DNA of 64,000 nucleotides from Astragalus membranaceus (GCA_039519185.1 CM076850.1:91482471-91546470), one strand, 5' to 3'. Positions 22,047-35,085 are shown, counted from the stretch's first letter. Notes: a model not told the origin generated them from the sequence alone. Program-made: numbers and translations.

Positions 22047-23044
22047 ACAGATGTGTGTATAGCAGGAGGGGCCGCAACACACAGTAGGGTTTGGTCCTAT
22101 GGACGGTTTCTTTGTACCCCAGTTTGTGGATTGTAATTTGTATGGATATTTGTTCCGTCATTTATGTTTATTTAGTACTCATTAATTTATATTTCTGTGG
22201 TATTTAAATTAAACAATAAGTTTATTATTACAAAGCGTAACCGTACATCAAACATGAAAGACAACGAAACAATAAAGAATACATAACGAAACAACTACGA
22301 AACTAGCGATTATTTGGGAAGTCCCTGTTGCAGAAGATAAATGACCTCTTCTGGAGTGCACATTGTTTCGACATACAGCTCTAGGATACTACGTCTCAAT
22401 GGAACATTAGCATGAGATTCCATCATTGTGCGAACGTCGTCGTCGCTCCGGATCTCCATAGATGAATAGCGGACAATCCCGTCATCTCCACAACTGTACT
22501 TGCGGTAACGTAAACGACTTATGTCTTTACACAACTCTCCCTCTTGGCGAACCTTACTCTCCGCCTTTTTCTTCAACAGGGTGAATGTTATATTCTTATT
22601 CAACCTACAGAAGATAAGATTGCAACAATGAAAATACACACCATCGTCCCTGTTGGTGACAGTTCCACGATGATGAAGAACGGTTAGGAATTTATCACTT
22701 GAGTACTGGGTTGGGCACAACTGCCATTCCATTTCGTGGGGTGGGGAAGGGGTGTGGTGAAGAATAAGAAGAAGAAGCTGAGTAAGGTGTTGGTAAAGTG
22801 GTAGGGAAAGCTGAAACCCTATTTATAATAGGCGTGGGAAAATATGAGCCGTTGATCAAAATTTTAGATCACAAATCTAAGCCGTTTAAATTCAATCCGT
22901 TGTGAAACAATTTTCAAACAAAATGACATCCACTCCTTTTTCTGAGAAGTTCGACTATTTGTAAGTATCAAAAGTGTCGGTAGAATTTGAGAAACATGAC
23001 CCGTTAAAATGTTGGTAAAGACGAGAGAAACTGCCGGGGGTTGT
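22047..23044 (-). mobile_element. Repeat copy 1 with MULE-type N-terminal ORF
   Basis: About 1 kb, roughly 90% identical to 46765-47757. The minus-strand frame 22732-22310 encodes 140 residues, beginning MEWQLCPTQY and including NITFTLLKKKAESKV, ISRLRYRKYSCGDDGIVRYS and SILELYVET. This resembles the N-terminal domain found before the transposase in plant MULE proteins, where a 'LKKK...IxRLxYR...DDxDVxxM...IELYVE' pattern recurs. No transposase DDE or zinc-knuckle follows. It ends exactly where the clathrin 5' flank begins and starts exactly where the clathrin duplicate stops. Confidence 0.6.
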
Positions 23045-23266
23045 CGGCACACGTCACTTGCGCGAGCCAGTTTTTTGGGATATTGGAGAACGTGAGAACG
23101 TGAAGATCAGGGCGTTCTCTCCGATTTTCTTCCTTACTTGTTGTCAACCGCTCTCTTCCTCAACTCCTCTCTTCCCCAGCCGCTCTCTTTCTCTAATCTT
23201 CCACTCTCCTTTGACGAATTCTTACAGATCAAAGCCTTCGATTTTAGTTCGTCGATCTAAGTCACC
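23045..23266 (+). promoter_or_regulatory. 5' flank and leader of clathrin heavy chain
   Basis: A pyrimidine-rich leader (CTCTCTTCC, CCGCTCTCTTTCTC) precedes the ATG at 23267 in a good plant context (TCACCATGGC). The promoter proper seems to have been replaced by the repeat ending at 23044, leaving only about 220 bp. Confidence 0.5.
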
Positions 23267-24425
23267 ATGGCGGCCGCGAAACATCCGATCACCTGGAAAA
23301 AAGTCCTAACTGTGAGTTTTTCCTTCTTCGTCTTCTTCTATTTCTATTCACCCGACGGCTCTTAAACCTTGTATTTTCTTCTTCTGTTTACGGAGCTCAA
23401 TTCACAGTTCTAAGTACATGAACCCTTTGCTTTTGTGATGATTTTTGTTGATTTTTCAGTTTTATTACTTCGCTTAATTTGGTTTTCAAGTCGAATACTC
23501 TGCAGTTTTACTTGACTAGTTTGCTTAGGTTTTACTGTGAAATTTTGCGCAGATCTGAGTGTTTTATTTTTCCTTCTTTTTTGTTTGTTTAGGTTAACCA
23601 CTTGTGCGTTCTTTTGCTTGATAATGAATTGAATGATGCGATTTGTATGATCTGATTCGTGATTGCAGTTACCGAACATTGGCAATGCACTGACCTTCAC
23701 TTTCACGCATGTGACTATGGAATCGGACAAGTACATATGCATTCGACAAATGGCTCCTCAGAATAGCGTGGTTATTGTTGATATGAACATGCCAATGAAA
23801 CCTTTGAGGTTGCTGGTCACGGTAGATTCTGCTCTTATGCATCCAAATTCTAGAATCCTTGCTTTGAAAGGTACTAATAACATCTCTTATTTATCTACTA
23901 GAACTTTGGTATTGATATGAAATCTGTTTATCACTATGGATATCAAAATTTATTTGAAGCTTTTTTTCTTTTAGTCGTATACTTGAATACTTCTCGAATT
24001 TGCCTCTTAATAGTTGCGTCAATTTGCTGTCCCGAGTTTTGGATGAAATGAAGTAAATTGCTTAGTTATGACTAGTTTGACCTGAAGCAGATGAGTGCGA
24101 CCAACTGTCTGTAGTATATATATCTACTTTAGCTCAGTATTGTGACTTTGTTGAGCAAGACTTTGATCAGTTAATTTTGTTTTTTTCCTGGCCCTCAGTT
24201 CTGAAACTGTGAATACCAGACTATACTAGGCTACTAGCTCAGTCAGGTGTTATATGCACCCTGTTTGAGAGGGGTCAGAGCTGAGAAGCAGTGATCTTTG
24301 ATTGATTTGAGAGTCTAAATCAAATAAACTTGCTTCCTTATTTTTTAATTCTATAAAATTAAGTTATATATCATGTTTTTAAGTGCTGTAATAAATTAAC
24401 AATTTTTACTGGCAAAAAACAATTT

Positions 24426-24770
24426 ACCTAGTGTATTACCCAAGACAAGAGGATGCAAGAAAGACTCTATTAGATGAGAAATTTATTAGGTAGATGATAG
24501 AAAGAAATTATTGTTTGGTGGTTATACTACGGTTTTTTCTCTTCAAAAAATATTTACCTTGTGTATTCACCAAAAGAGGAATAGAGGATGCAAGGACTCT
24601 ATTAGAAGAGGAAGTTATTTAGGTAGATAATGAAAAAAATTATTGTTTGGGGATTAAACTACCTTGTGTATTCCTCAAGAGGAAGCAAGAAGGACTCTTT
24701 TAGATGAGAAAATATTTAAGTAGATAGTAAAAAGGAATTATGGTTTGAGGGTTAAACTACAATTTTATTC
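24426..24770. repeat. Imperfect tandem repeat in a CHC intron (three units of 105-130 bp)
   Basis: Units start ACCTWGTGTATT at 24426, 24556 and 24661. Each contains AAGAGGA..GCAAG.AGGACTCT, TTAGRTGAGAAA and a TTTAGGTAGATRRT block ending GGTTAWACTAC. Confidence 0.8.
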
Positions 24771-27700
24771 TTGTCAATTTTCTTGGTGGTATATGAAATT
24801 TATTGCTCTTAATGTAATGTAATGTATGCATCTATGACAACCTTTTTTTCCTCCATATTTTTTGCTTTTGCCAATGTCTTAGTCATCCCCAATTTCACAC
24901 TAGGCCAATTAGTTGTTGCAATCCTACATATTTTCTATGCTGTCAATGTTTGACCATTTGGGTGGTTCAAAGAAAAAATGATAGTTCATAAATCACAATG
25001 CTCCCAATTCCCAAATGTTTGGCATCTTCAGGTTTTCAGTTTTTGTGCCATGTGCTTCTGTTGGTGCTGTATTTAAAATATTATTTGCTTTTGGATTATC
25101 GTCACTTATGAGCTGCATCATTCTCTTGAAGCCCAAATCCAAGGCACTGTGCAGGATCGCCTATTAATATATAATATCGAATTGAAAAGAAAGATGAAAT
25201 CATATAAGATGCCTGAGCAGGTAATTATTATGTACTTTTTTTTAATTATTATGTACTAGGATACATATACTGTAACATAATAGCTCCTTAAGGACGATTT
25301 GTTAATCTTTGTGGAATGCCCATATTTTTCATGTATAGGTGACCTTCTGGAAGTGGATTAGCCCCAAAATGTTGGGCCTTGTGACACAGACCTCTGTATA
25401 CCACTGGTCACTTGAAGGTAGGATAATGTTAATGATACATAGTCTGCCTGTCTTCAATATTCTTTTGCTACCATATTTTCTGCTTTACAGTTTACACATT
25501 CTTTGTGTGCTTGTAGTTCGTCTGTAATTTTTTGACAAGTATATGGTACCTGATCTACGTAACTCACAGGTGATCCTGAACCTATTAAGATGTTTGAGAG
25601 AACAGCAAATTTGGCAAACAACAAGATAATCAATTATCAATGTGACCCTACAGAAAAATGGTTGGTGTTGATTGGTATTGCTCCTGGTACCCCTGAGGTA
25701 TATCTCTGCTTCCTGTCATAGTATGCTATCGTAGTGAAATGCAGTTCAAATTTCCAGCTATATTTGAGCCTTTTCATTATGACCATTTTACTTTTCTTTA
25801 TGTCCGTTTCTATCACATATATACTATATAATTGTACCACAATTATGATCTTTCTACTATGATTTTCGCAAGCCTAATCCATTTTGTTTCTTCCTCAAAT
25901 TATTCATTATAGAGGCCAGATTTGGTTAAAGGGAACATGCAACTTTTCTCCGTGGATCAACAGTGCAGTCAGGCTGTTGAAGCTCATGCCGCATCATTTG
26001 CCCAATTTAAAGTACATTTTCTTATGGTTCAGTTTTCGTTTTCATAGATATATTTATATAATAAAACCTGAATAATTGTATATGGCCGAACAATGATGGT
26101 AAATTTTGGATTTTGATTGACAGGTTCCTGGGAATGAAAATCCTTCTGTTCTGATTTCTTTTGCCTCAAAGACACTTAATGATGCTGGTCAAGTTATATC
26201 CAAATTGCATGTCATTGAACTGGGTGCACAGCCAGGTCTTCATTTTCATATCTATCCCTCATCTCGCACATTTATTTTATGGGGAATATGACTTCTACAC
26301 AAATCTGTCTTATAGAGCCAATCTAGCTGGCGTATTTTGAGTTTCCAAATTTAATATTTCTAGTAAATCTGATATTTAAATATATTATCTTCATTATGTA
26401 TTTTTCATGCTTGATCTATGACTTTTCCTGAGGTGGAGTGATCATATTAGTGAGGAAAATGCCCCTTTTAGAAAATGTCCCTACAGACTACCATGGCAAT
26501 TTTGTCTTGCTTTAATTGAACTCAAAATATAACTATTTCATAAACTTTATTTTGTAGATGGATGAGATATAGTGATCCATGTAGCAGGATGGAGGAAGCT
26601 ACTCATTATTGCTAATAACTTCAGTCAATATAATATATTATGTTCTCTTAGGCCATGCTACAAGGATTGCTTTTCCATTGTTTCCATGTTTTTGACCGAT
26701 AGATGTATTATATTTTGTTGTTAGGCCATGCTTCGAGGATTTCTTTTCCGTTTGTTACCTTGCAGTTGACTGATAGGAAAACTTGAATATGTGACAGATA
26801 TTTTTGTTTTTCTTTCCCCTTTTGCAATTATGATGGATTTATGTTGAGTTTTGAATTGTAGCAATAAACATTTATAGCTCTATAAGTGATAGGTAGATGA
26901 AGCTACAAGTATTTATTACATGTATTAGATTTGAGTTGTATTATGTAACTAATTTCATAAATCTTGGAATCTGTGTATACTGAAATCAGTCCAGGCTTTT
27001 AAAGATGGATGGGGATATGGTGAAGTCGAACTGTGGGTATCATAATATCACCTGTGATTAAATTTATCATACTTTTGGAGTTTACTCTTTCAAATTTGTT
27101 TGCAGGGAAGCCATCATTTACAAAGAAACAAGCCAATCTTTTCTTCCCCCCAAATTTTGCTGACGATTTTCCAGTTTCCATGCAGGTACAGAAGTTGCTA
27201 ATGTTTGTTATTCATTTTATAATTTGCAGATGTTTGACTCCTACTTTGTCTTTTGACAGATATCCCATAAATATGGTTTGATTTATGTGATTTCCATTGA
27301 AGGCCTACTTTTTGTGTACGATTTGGAGACAGCTACTGCTGTATATAGGAACAGAATTAGTCCAGATCGTATATTTTTGACATCAGAAGCCACATCAGTG
27401 GATGGTTTTTATGCCATCAACAGGAGAGGCCAGGTTGTGTTGGCCACTGTGAATGAAGAAACAATTGTGAATTTTGTCAGCGGTCAAGTATGTTTCTGAC
27501 CTTATTATCACTTTTATGATGTGAAGTGGGAAATGAATTGTCATTTTAACAAATTTCATATTGGTTACTGTTCCAGTTAAACAATTTGGAGCTGGCTGTT
27601 AGTCTTGCCAAAAGAGGGAGTCTTCCTGGGGCTGAGAAGCTGGTAGTGGTATGTCTGTTTTGTGGAAAGCTCAATTTTATTATTATTAGTAATAATGTTT

Positions 27701-28996
27701 CTTCGTTAGGGGTGTTGTACGGGGGATCCCAAGAACTTGGAAGCATTCACATTGTGTTGTATAACTGCTAAATACGAACTTGCATGATGTTTGGTGCTTG
27801 TAATCAAAAGTGCAATACTTAATGGTTGCTAATCTTTCTTTTTAGCTGCACTAGCTCAATTTATTCAATCAGTGTTTGACTTATAGGCTACAGTTCCTTA
27901 CCGTTCCAACATTTGTTGTATATTTGTTTTGCATTGTTGATGAGGACATTGTTAATGAAGGCTATAATGGGAAGAGTCCTAAAGTTTATGAAAGAAAGAA
28001 GTGGAAACCAGTTACTTGGGGACCACTAGCACACACTCACGCAACGTGGCAGCTGTGAGTGGATGGAGGAATATTCAGGTTGATTTGGAGAGAGAATGTG
28101 AGGTATAAGGCAGGAATTACGTGACAGATAGGGATAGGCTGGTATTGGGAATAGAGTTGGGCTTGGGACTTGGCAATTGGATTGCCATTTCACTGTTTCA
28201 TTGTTTTTCATCTTCAACCTTGGAATCTGCCTTAACAATTCAGAGAGATCCCCTGAATTGTTTTTTATAATACAAGGTTTCCTTTCCTTTTTACTTCCTC
28301 TGTTTGAGATACTCATCAATTGTCATCCTTTTTATCATGTTTGTGAAAGTCATATTCATGCAGTTTTGTTGTTTCATTATTTCATTGTATTTTTGTTTTT
28401 TATTCATAGACATGATAGCAATACTTGTTGACTTCACAGGTGGTGGAATGTTTTCATGAACTGTTTGCCCAAACAAAGTATAAAGAAGCAGCCGAGCTTG
28501 CTGCTGAATCTCCACAAGGAATCCTTCGTACACCTGACACAGTTGCCAAATTTCAGGTTTCTTGATAGATGTAGCTATCCAGCAATTTTCTCATGCTCTT
28601 ACTGCTACTTCAGTTAAAGAGTCAGTCATCTTTGGTTTATTGGTTGTCTTTGGGTGGCGTTCTTTTCTTTGGTCAATTAGATTATAATTATTAGTGTGTA
28701 GAGTAGAAGTATTTAGCTCGTAGGCTTTCAGTCACTATATTAAATACAAGTGTAATTTTTAAATTAACTGAATTCTTCTATCAGCTTCACTTAGGTAGCT
28801 CCATAATCCCGCGCAGAAGAGCACAAGGTTTCTGCTTACACAGAAATTAGATCTGTGTTTTGTGTTTTTATTCTTAGAAAAAAAAGGTTTTTTTCAATGG
28901 GGATAATGTCGATACAAAAAGGGCTTCTATTTTTAATGTGGTTTTCTTTTCTATTTGACTTTCATTGTATTTTACAGCTTCTTTGATGCAACTTGA

Positions 28997-28998
28997 TT

Positions 28999-29046
<48 letters not shown>

Positions 29047-29047
29047 T
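28997..29047. repeat. (TTTC)n microsatellite
   Basis: About 12 uninterrupted TTTC units in a CHC intron. Confidence 0.95.
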
Positions 29048-29283
29048 AGTCTCATTGATTCATTGATGAAGCTTACATTTTACTCAATAACTTGCAGTAA
29101 ACAATACAATAATTGAAATGAATAAAACATTGACCAAAAATCATAGGTTTTGTTATGTGATATGGATTAACGAACGATCGTAAAGGCAGAAGAAATCGAA
29201 AAAGGATAGAGCCACGTAGAGAAATGAATGGAGAAGTATAAAAAGATGGTTTGAGTGAGAAAGACTGTTGGTATTCTTAGAAC

Positions 29284-30173
29284 CATAGTTATCATTATCG
29301 CGATTTATATCGCAAAATCGTACGATTCTACGATTCCACACACCCCCTACGAGTCATGGCAGAATCGGAAAAATTGTGAAATCGTGCGATATTCATTGAA
29401 ATCGTACGATTTGCGATTTCACTTACGATTTCGCGATGAAAATCGTCTAGATCAGATTTTTTTGAAAACACTGTAAACGGGTCGGGTTTCGCGTCCCGTT
29501 TTACGTTTTTACCCAATTTCTCACATTTCAACCCTAATTCTGATTCGTTTCTTCACTTCACAAGCCGTAACCACTTTCCTCTCTCGTTCGCCTCTCACAT
29601 CGCATCGCAAGCCCTCAGTTCGCAAGCTCTGCTCTCAGTTCGCAAGAAAACGCGGTGGTAGCAGCCATGATTCATGGAAGGAACGCGTTAGAAGAACGCG
29701 AAGGAGAAGAAGACAGAAGAAGTTATGAAGAGGAGCGCAAAAGAGAAGCAGAAATGGCTGCGGCTGCTGTGAGAAGAAAAGGGACAAACTAGGTTTTGGA
29801 CAAAATTAGGGTTAGGGTAATGGGCTTGGCCCAAACTGTAAATGACACATTTTTCTAACCACACCTACTTTTTCACCAGAAATACCCCCATTTCTAATAT
29901 CTACTAGATAACCTTATTTTTCTAACCTCGCCTCCTTTTTCACCAAATATACCCCCTTTTCTAATATTACTAGGTGTATATGTATACTAATAATATCTTT
30001 GTTTTTGTAGGATGTTACGATTTTATTTGCGATTTTACGAGTTTACGCTTTTGTTAACCCCTCCCGTTTCTACAAATTTATACAATTTTTTTTCGGTAGA
30101 ATCTTCCGATTCTACTTGCGATTTCGCTACCCCCCTCCCGATTTTACGTAGAATCTCGATTTTGATAACTATG
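29284..30173. mobile_element. hAT-like non-autonomous element, 890 bp
   Basis: The ends CATAGTTATCA (29284) and TGATAACTATG (30173) are perfect 11-bp inverted repeats, flanked by an 8-bp target duplication with one mismatch (CTTAGAAC, 29276-29283; CTCAGAAC, 30174-30181). Eight-bp duplications are characteristic of hAT transposons. Subterminal sequence is full of ATCGTACGATT/TACGATTC motifs on both sides. The interior contains a 42-codon frame (29668-29793, beginning MIHGRNALEEREGEEDRRSY), a CT-rich leader before it, and a direct repeat around TTTTTCTAACC...CCTACTTTTTCACCA near 29850 and 29932. No transposase. It lies in a CHC intron. Confidence 0.82.
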
Positions 30174-31592
30174 CTCAGAACCCCAAAAGACTTCGAGATG
30201 GAGAAGAAAACGTGCAATAGTGACAAATATAAGTCACGTGAGTCACCTTTTAATCCTAGCCATCTATTTGGATCTAATCGCTAATAATGAACCCTCTCAC
30301 CTCTCACATAAAAAAGGCCCTCTCACTAGATATACTCCCTCACCTGAACCATTGGACAATTTTTCAAATCTTGAAGATTTCATAGTTAATAATAAAACCT
30401 CGTAGTATTTAATCAAAACATACAAGCAGATAGAACCAAAAGTAAAGGACACAAACAAATTTAGGCACCAAATCCCCAAAATACCCCATCCCTACCCCCA
30501 CGAGCGCTGTACGTCGCTATTTGGGGAATAGTGGCCAGCCGGCCTTCATTTTGCTCCGCCGCTATTTGCTGCTATTGATAACTATGTATAGTTCAGATCC
30601 AATTATATGAACTGGACTGGACCTCTATACCTCTAGAGATAAATCGATCACTCTGTAGTTTCTCTCAACTCAATAGATAGATTTTTAGTTTCAAAAGATA
30701 TTCTCTTCAACTCTAAATTTTCTCACACTTTCCATCTCTTTCTTGCATCTTGAATCTGCTCTACTTATGATAATAATGTTTAAAATGTGATGTGATTATC
30801 TTCTCTACATGGCAGAGTGTACCCGTGCAAGCTGGAGAAACTCCGCCACTGCAGCTGTATTTTGGAGCACTTTTAAAGAGGGGAAAGCTGGATGCCTTTG
30901 AATCGTTAGAATTGTCTCGGTTGGTTGTGAACAAGAACAAGAAATTTTTTTTGAGAAATTGGTTGGCAGAGGGCAAGCTTGAATGCAGTGAGGAGCTAGG
31001 AGATCTTGTTAAGGTTGGGTTTGATTAAACATTTTGCAAATCAAATTGTTCTGACATTTAATTTTTTGTTTGTATTTTTAGTTTTTACCTTTCTTATTGT
31101 ATGCCTAATAAGGCAATATTCTAATCTTAGTTTCTGTTAGAAATGGTGTATTTCAACTAATTTTCATGGGCATGCCCCCTTGTAGACTGTAGACAATGAT
31201 CTTGCGATAGAAATATATATGAAAGCCGGAGCTACTCCAAAAGTTGTTGCTGCTTTGGCTTGCTGCTTTGGCTGAGAGTAGGGAGTTTGACAAGATGCTG
31301 ATCGACTCTAAGCAGGTGCTTGTTTACTTATCAAACATTATTGAGGTTTAATTCATAAGTTGCTTCAAATCTGTCACAGCATGTTGAACATTTTTCTCAG
31401 CCTGCATATTTAGCATTGCATATATTGCCTTTCATTTTAATCATTGTCTAGACCAGAGTTCCAAAGTTCTTGGCCAGACTACTATTGGTTCCTTCCTAGT
31501 GTATTTCAAATTTTACTTGTTTAGTTATAAGTTTAAAGTCTTAGATGTGAATTAGTTATCTTCCGCATTTGCTTTTTTTTCCTTGTCTGTAG

Positions 31593-31951
31593 AAGCACTC
31601 AATGTTGGTGACCTCGTGAATGCAGACTTTTTGACCGAACAGAATTGTGGAGGAGGGAAATTGATTCTTGATATGTTGGTATGTCATTTTATATACCCCC
31701 TCGATATTCAAAAGATCTTTAGTCCATGCTATGTCTTATGCTGAAAGTATGCTTACTGAACTTCTTATTTGATCTTTAGTCCATGCTATGTCTTATGCTG
31801 AAAGTTTATCTTGTGCTTACTGCACTTCTTAATGGTGTTTCCCTCAATCATTATTTGTTGTTGCATGCACTTGTCTGCACTTACATCATTTGATTCCTCG
31901 CATTATTAACGTTTTGTTTCATTGTAGGGTGTTGTCTTGCCAAAGCTGTGA
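31593..31951 (+). pseudogene. Two exon-like segments of an unidentified gene
   Basis: 31593-31678 is preceded by CTTGTCTGTAG and followed by GTATGT; translated it contains ALNVGDLVNADFLTEQNCGG. 31928-31951 follows CATTGTAG and reads GVVLPKL then TGA. A polyadenylation-like AT-rich tail follows. The segments fall in the gap of the clathrin pseudogene but do not match clathrin as I know it. Source unknown. Confidence 0.35.
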
Positions 31952-32264
31952 AGAGATAATTACCTGCTCTATGGTGCTAACTGATAATGATTGTCTAGTG
32001 TAATATTAGCGAACTCTATTTGATTTTGTGTTCATTCACTGTAATACAATTTACTCTATTAAATTTAAATTGTTTTTGTCCTACAAGTGAGATGTGGTAG
32101 CAAAGATTCTGGTTACCTACTTGTGCTTGCCTAGACTTAGTTTATTTTGTTGGATTATAATTCTCCATATGGTTGAATGCCAAAATCTAGTGTTACTCTT
32201 AATTAGTGTATAATTTTTCATTTTCTCATAGAAATATATATAATACTGAAGGATGTTTTTGACT

Positions 32265-32809
32265 TTTTTTTTTATAATTTTTTTAATTTGTCATCAACAA
32301 TGACAACGGTTTTAAATGTCTCTTTTGATAAGTATCTACAACGGTTTTCTCCTAGCAATGATGGAAAACCATTGCCATTTGCAACAACAGAGAAAAATTG
32401 TTCCCATAGTGTAGAAAAATATATCTGAATAATATTTCAATTGTATTTAGTATACAAGTGTTAAATGATATATATAGGCTATTCTAAGACTGACCCTAGC
32501 GGGCCTTATATTTATTTTAATTTGTCATCAACAATGGCTTTGGTTTTAAACTGTCTCATTTGATAAGTATCTACTACGGTTTTCTCCTAGCAATGATGGA
32601 AAACGGTTGCCATTTGCAACAACATAGAAAAACCATTGTCATAGTATAATTTCAAAACCGTTTATTGACCCTATTATAGACAGCGGTTTTTTATTGACGT
32701 TGTCTTTTTTATGTAAAATTGTTCTTAAAGGAATATGCAACGCCTTAAGTTACCACGGTTCGAAAACCAATCTTGAAAGGAAAGAGAACAGTTTTTTAAC
32801 TATAGTGAT
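32265..32809. mobile_element. Degenerate CACTA-like terminal repeats
   Basis: Two related blocks (about 32282-32411 and 32520-32650) share GTCATCAACAATG, TTTGATAAGTATCTAC and CCTAGCAATGATGGAAAAC. They end in ATAGTG-type termini (CCCATAGTG at 32411, AACTATAGTG at 32809). Motifs like AACCATTGYCATAGT recur. This suggests relics of a CACTA family different from the one at 17061. No target duplication found. Confidence 0.4.
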
Positions 32810-33321
32810 GCAATAGATCTTAAATGTTGCAGTGGCTTATGGAGCATATCAAATTATTCTCAACCTGGCTCAATATTCCAAAACTCATTAGAGCTTGTTA
32901 TGAACAACAACATTGGAAAGAGTTGACCTATTTGTATAAACAATATGATGAGTTTGATAATGCTGCAACTACTACCATGAACCATTCACCTGAAGCATGG
33001 GATCACATGCAATTTAAAGATGTTATTGTCAAAGTTGCTAACATTGAGTTGTATACTTGTATTACAAGACCGTTCACTTCTATTTGGAAGAGCATCCAGG
33101 TCTTATCAATGATATTCTGAATGTCCTTGCACTTCGTGTGGACCATGCACGCGTTGTTGACATCATGCGTAAGGTAGAATTATCAGTAGCAAATAATTCC
33201 CTAGCTTAGTTTTTGACTTGCTTGCTGTAACACTAATAGAGATTTTCCCTGTAATGTGATTTAGGCTGGTCACCTTCGTCTTGTGAAGCCACATATGGTT
33301 GCAGTTCACAGCAAGAATGTA

Positions 33322-33613
33322 TAGGCTGGTCATAGTAACTAAAGTAAAAAGTAAGTAAAAAACAAGTTATAGAGTTGGGCCTGATAAATAAAACCAAAAC
33401 CCTACCCGCGAAGCCCAGATCTCTTAAAAACGGATTAGAAGAACACCCAATAGTTGAAGCACCGCTTCTGCGTTCTTTGCGCTTTAACACGGCGAGTTCG
33501 CCCAGAAACGAGTTCGCCCAGAAACGAGTTCTGCCATGGATGAGCTCGCAGAGCTCTCTGAAAGTCGTTGATTCGTGCGCTTCTACGAGTTAGCATGTGA
33601 GTTTAACTACCTT
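33322..33613 (+). other. Insertion in the clathrin pseudogene resembling a gene 5' leader
   Basis: Sequence with CCAAAACCCTACCC, a duplicated GAGTTCGCCCAGAAAC (about 33493 and 33511) and an ATG at 33536 opening only a short frame (MDELAELSESR then stop). It replaces the clathrin exons expected between HSKNV and [12 protein letters not shown]. Origin unknown. Confidence 0.35.
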
Positions 33614-35085
33614 GACCTTTACAAAGATGCCATGGAGACAGCCTCACAATCTGGTGAGCGTGATCTTGTCGAGGATTTGCTTGTTTATATCATTGATCAG
33701 GTACTAAATTAATTTAGTTTTGAAGTGCATATATAAATAATTCATTCTTCTGCATCCCTTTTAGAAATCGTGTTTGTGCTTTGTTCATCCCTAAAAGTTG
33801 ACTCATGGGGTGAGAGTTTCCCTTTGCTTGTAAGTTATAACCACTTTTAAGCCATATTATTATCCGTTGTGGGACTCTCAATAAAGACCCCTTCGCATGT
33901 GGAGCATGAAATTGGTACCATCTCTAGTTAACGTGGGACTTTTCCAATACACTTCCTAACGCCCAACACTAATTGGCTAGGTTTACTTTTATTCTTGACT
34001 AACATGTTTCCTTAAATTACTATAAAGACCTAGTTCATCATTTCTTTTGTTCTATAAAATCTAAATCATCATCTTTAAATTAAATCATCATGTTTTTGTA
34101 CATAGCTACTCCACAACCTTCTTTGTGGCAATGATTTTTGCATATTAGTGGTACGGTGGTACCTCTTATAAGCTTGTGCAATTCTAAATCACAAAGAGAA
34201 ACAATGGCAGTAGGTGCACAAAAAAAGTGAAGACTAAAGAGAACGAAGAAAAGGAAGTGGGTGCACAACAGGTAATTATTTTTGCTATTTGTTGTAGCCC
34301 TAGTATTAATTTGTGTTGTGCATTAATGTCATCAGTTTGAATGTTCAGAATAGTCTACCTTTAGTCAACCCTCTATCCACCTCATTATTCATTCTTAAAA
34401 GATTGGCCACTCGAGTAATACTGATATGAATGTGTTTTCTGTTGCAGAAGATATATGCTCAATTGTTGCCTCTTGCTTTGCCTGCACCACCTATGCCTGG
34501 TATGTGGGGAGGCTTTGTTCCTCCTCCTCCAATGAGTGGAATGGGGATGCCCCCAATGCCTCCTTATGGCATGCCATCCATGGGTAGCAGTTACTAACAT
34601 GACGAGAGCTTGTAAACAAGCGAGTGGGTGGGACCTCCTCGCACGCACAAGCAGGGACCAACATCATGGGTTCAGTGCAAATCTTCTGATCCCCCCTGTG
34701 CGGACAATAAGCCTTGCGTTATTTTTATTTATTAATATATTTTTGGACTTAATTGAGCCTATCTGAAAATACCATTTTTAACTCGTCCAGATTCAATACT
34801 TGGAGAAAAAGTTGGGCAGTTACGGGCTCCACTTCCACTGACTTGGCATAAGGCAGTTACGTAAAGAGCCAATATTAATGCATTTCGAGTAGCTCTTGAA
34901 ACATAGTTCAATACTATGGCACTGAAATTGTACATTCTTTTTCTTGATATTATATATGTTCAATTCGATCTTTTAAGTTTTATCTTCTCTATTACAATTG
35001 TTCCCCATAGAAATATTCCTTTTTCTTGTTAGCAATTTTAAAAGAATGAAAACAAAATGTTTTTAAAAAGTAAATGGGCCCTAGT

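Larger units (their letters stand above)
23267..34597 (+). pseudogene. CHC: Clathrin heavy chain pseudogene
   Basis: Intact CHC (about 1700 aa) forms the triskelion leg of clathrin coats. Exons recognised: 23267-23311 (MAAAKHPITWKKVLT), 23669-23871, 25132-25220, 25339-25417, 25570-25697, 25913-26011, 26124-26235, 27106-27185, 27260-27487, 27577-about 27642, 28440-28556, 30816-31015, 31186-31315, then a gap, 32833-33173, 33265-33321, 33614-33700 and 34448-34597 (ending [16 protein letters not shown]). The N-terminal propeller is nearly continuous. Roughly residues 570-1300 are missing between 31315 and 32833. Lesions: a 13-bp tandem duplication (31248-31260/31261-31273) shifts frame to a TGA; an 8-bp duplication TTGTATAC near 33051 shifts frame; a TAG follows HSKNV at 33319; about 100 codons are absent after it. 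Not a functional gene. Confidence 0.93.

Noticed and set aside
30490..30590. Second hAT-like terminus (TGATAACTATG near 30576)
   Set aside because: One end resembles the TIR at 29284, but I found no partner end or target duplication, so it is not listed as an element.
34385..34766. Frames of 76-87 codons overlapping the clathrin 3' end
   Set aside because: Out-of-frame shadows of the last clathrin exon and its downstream sequence.
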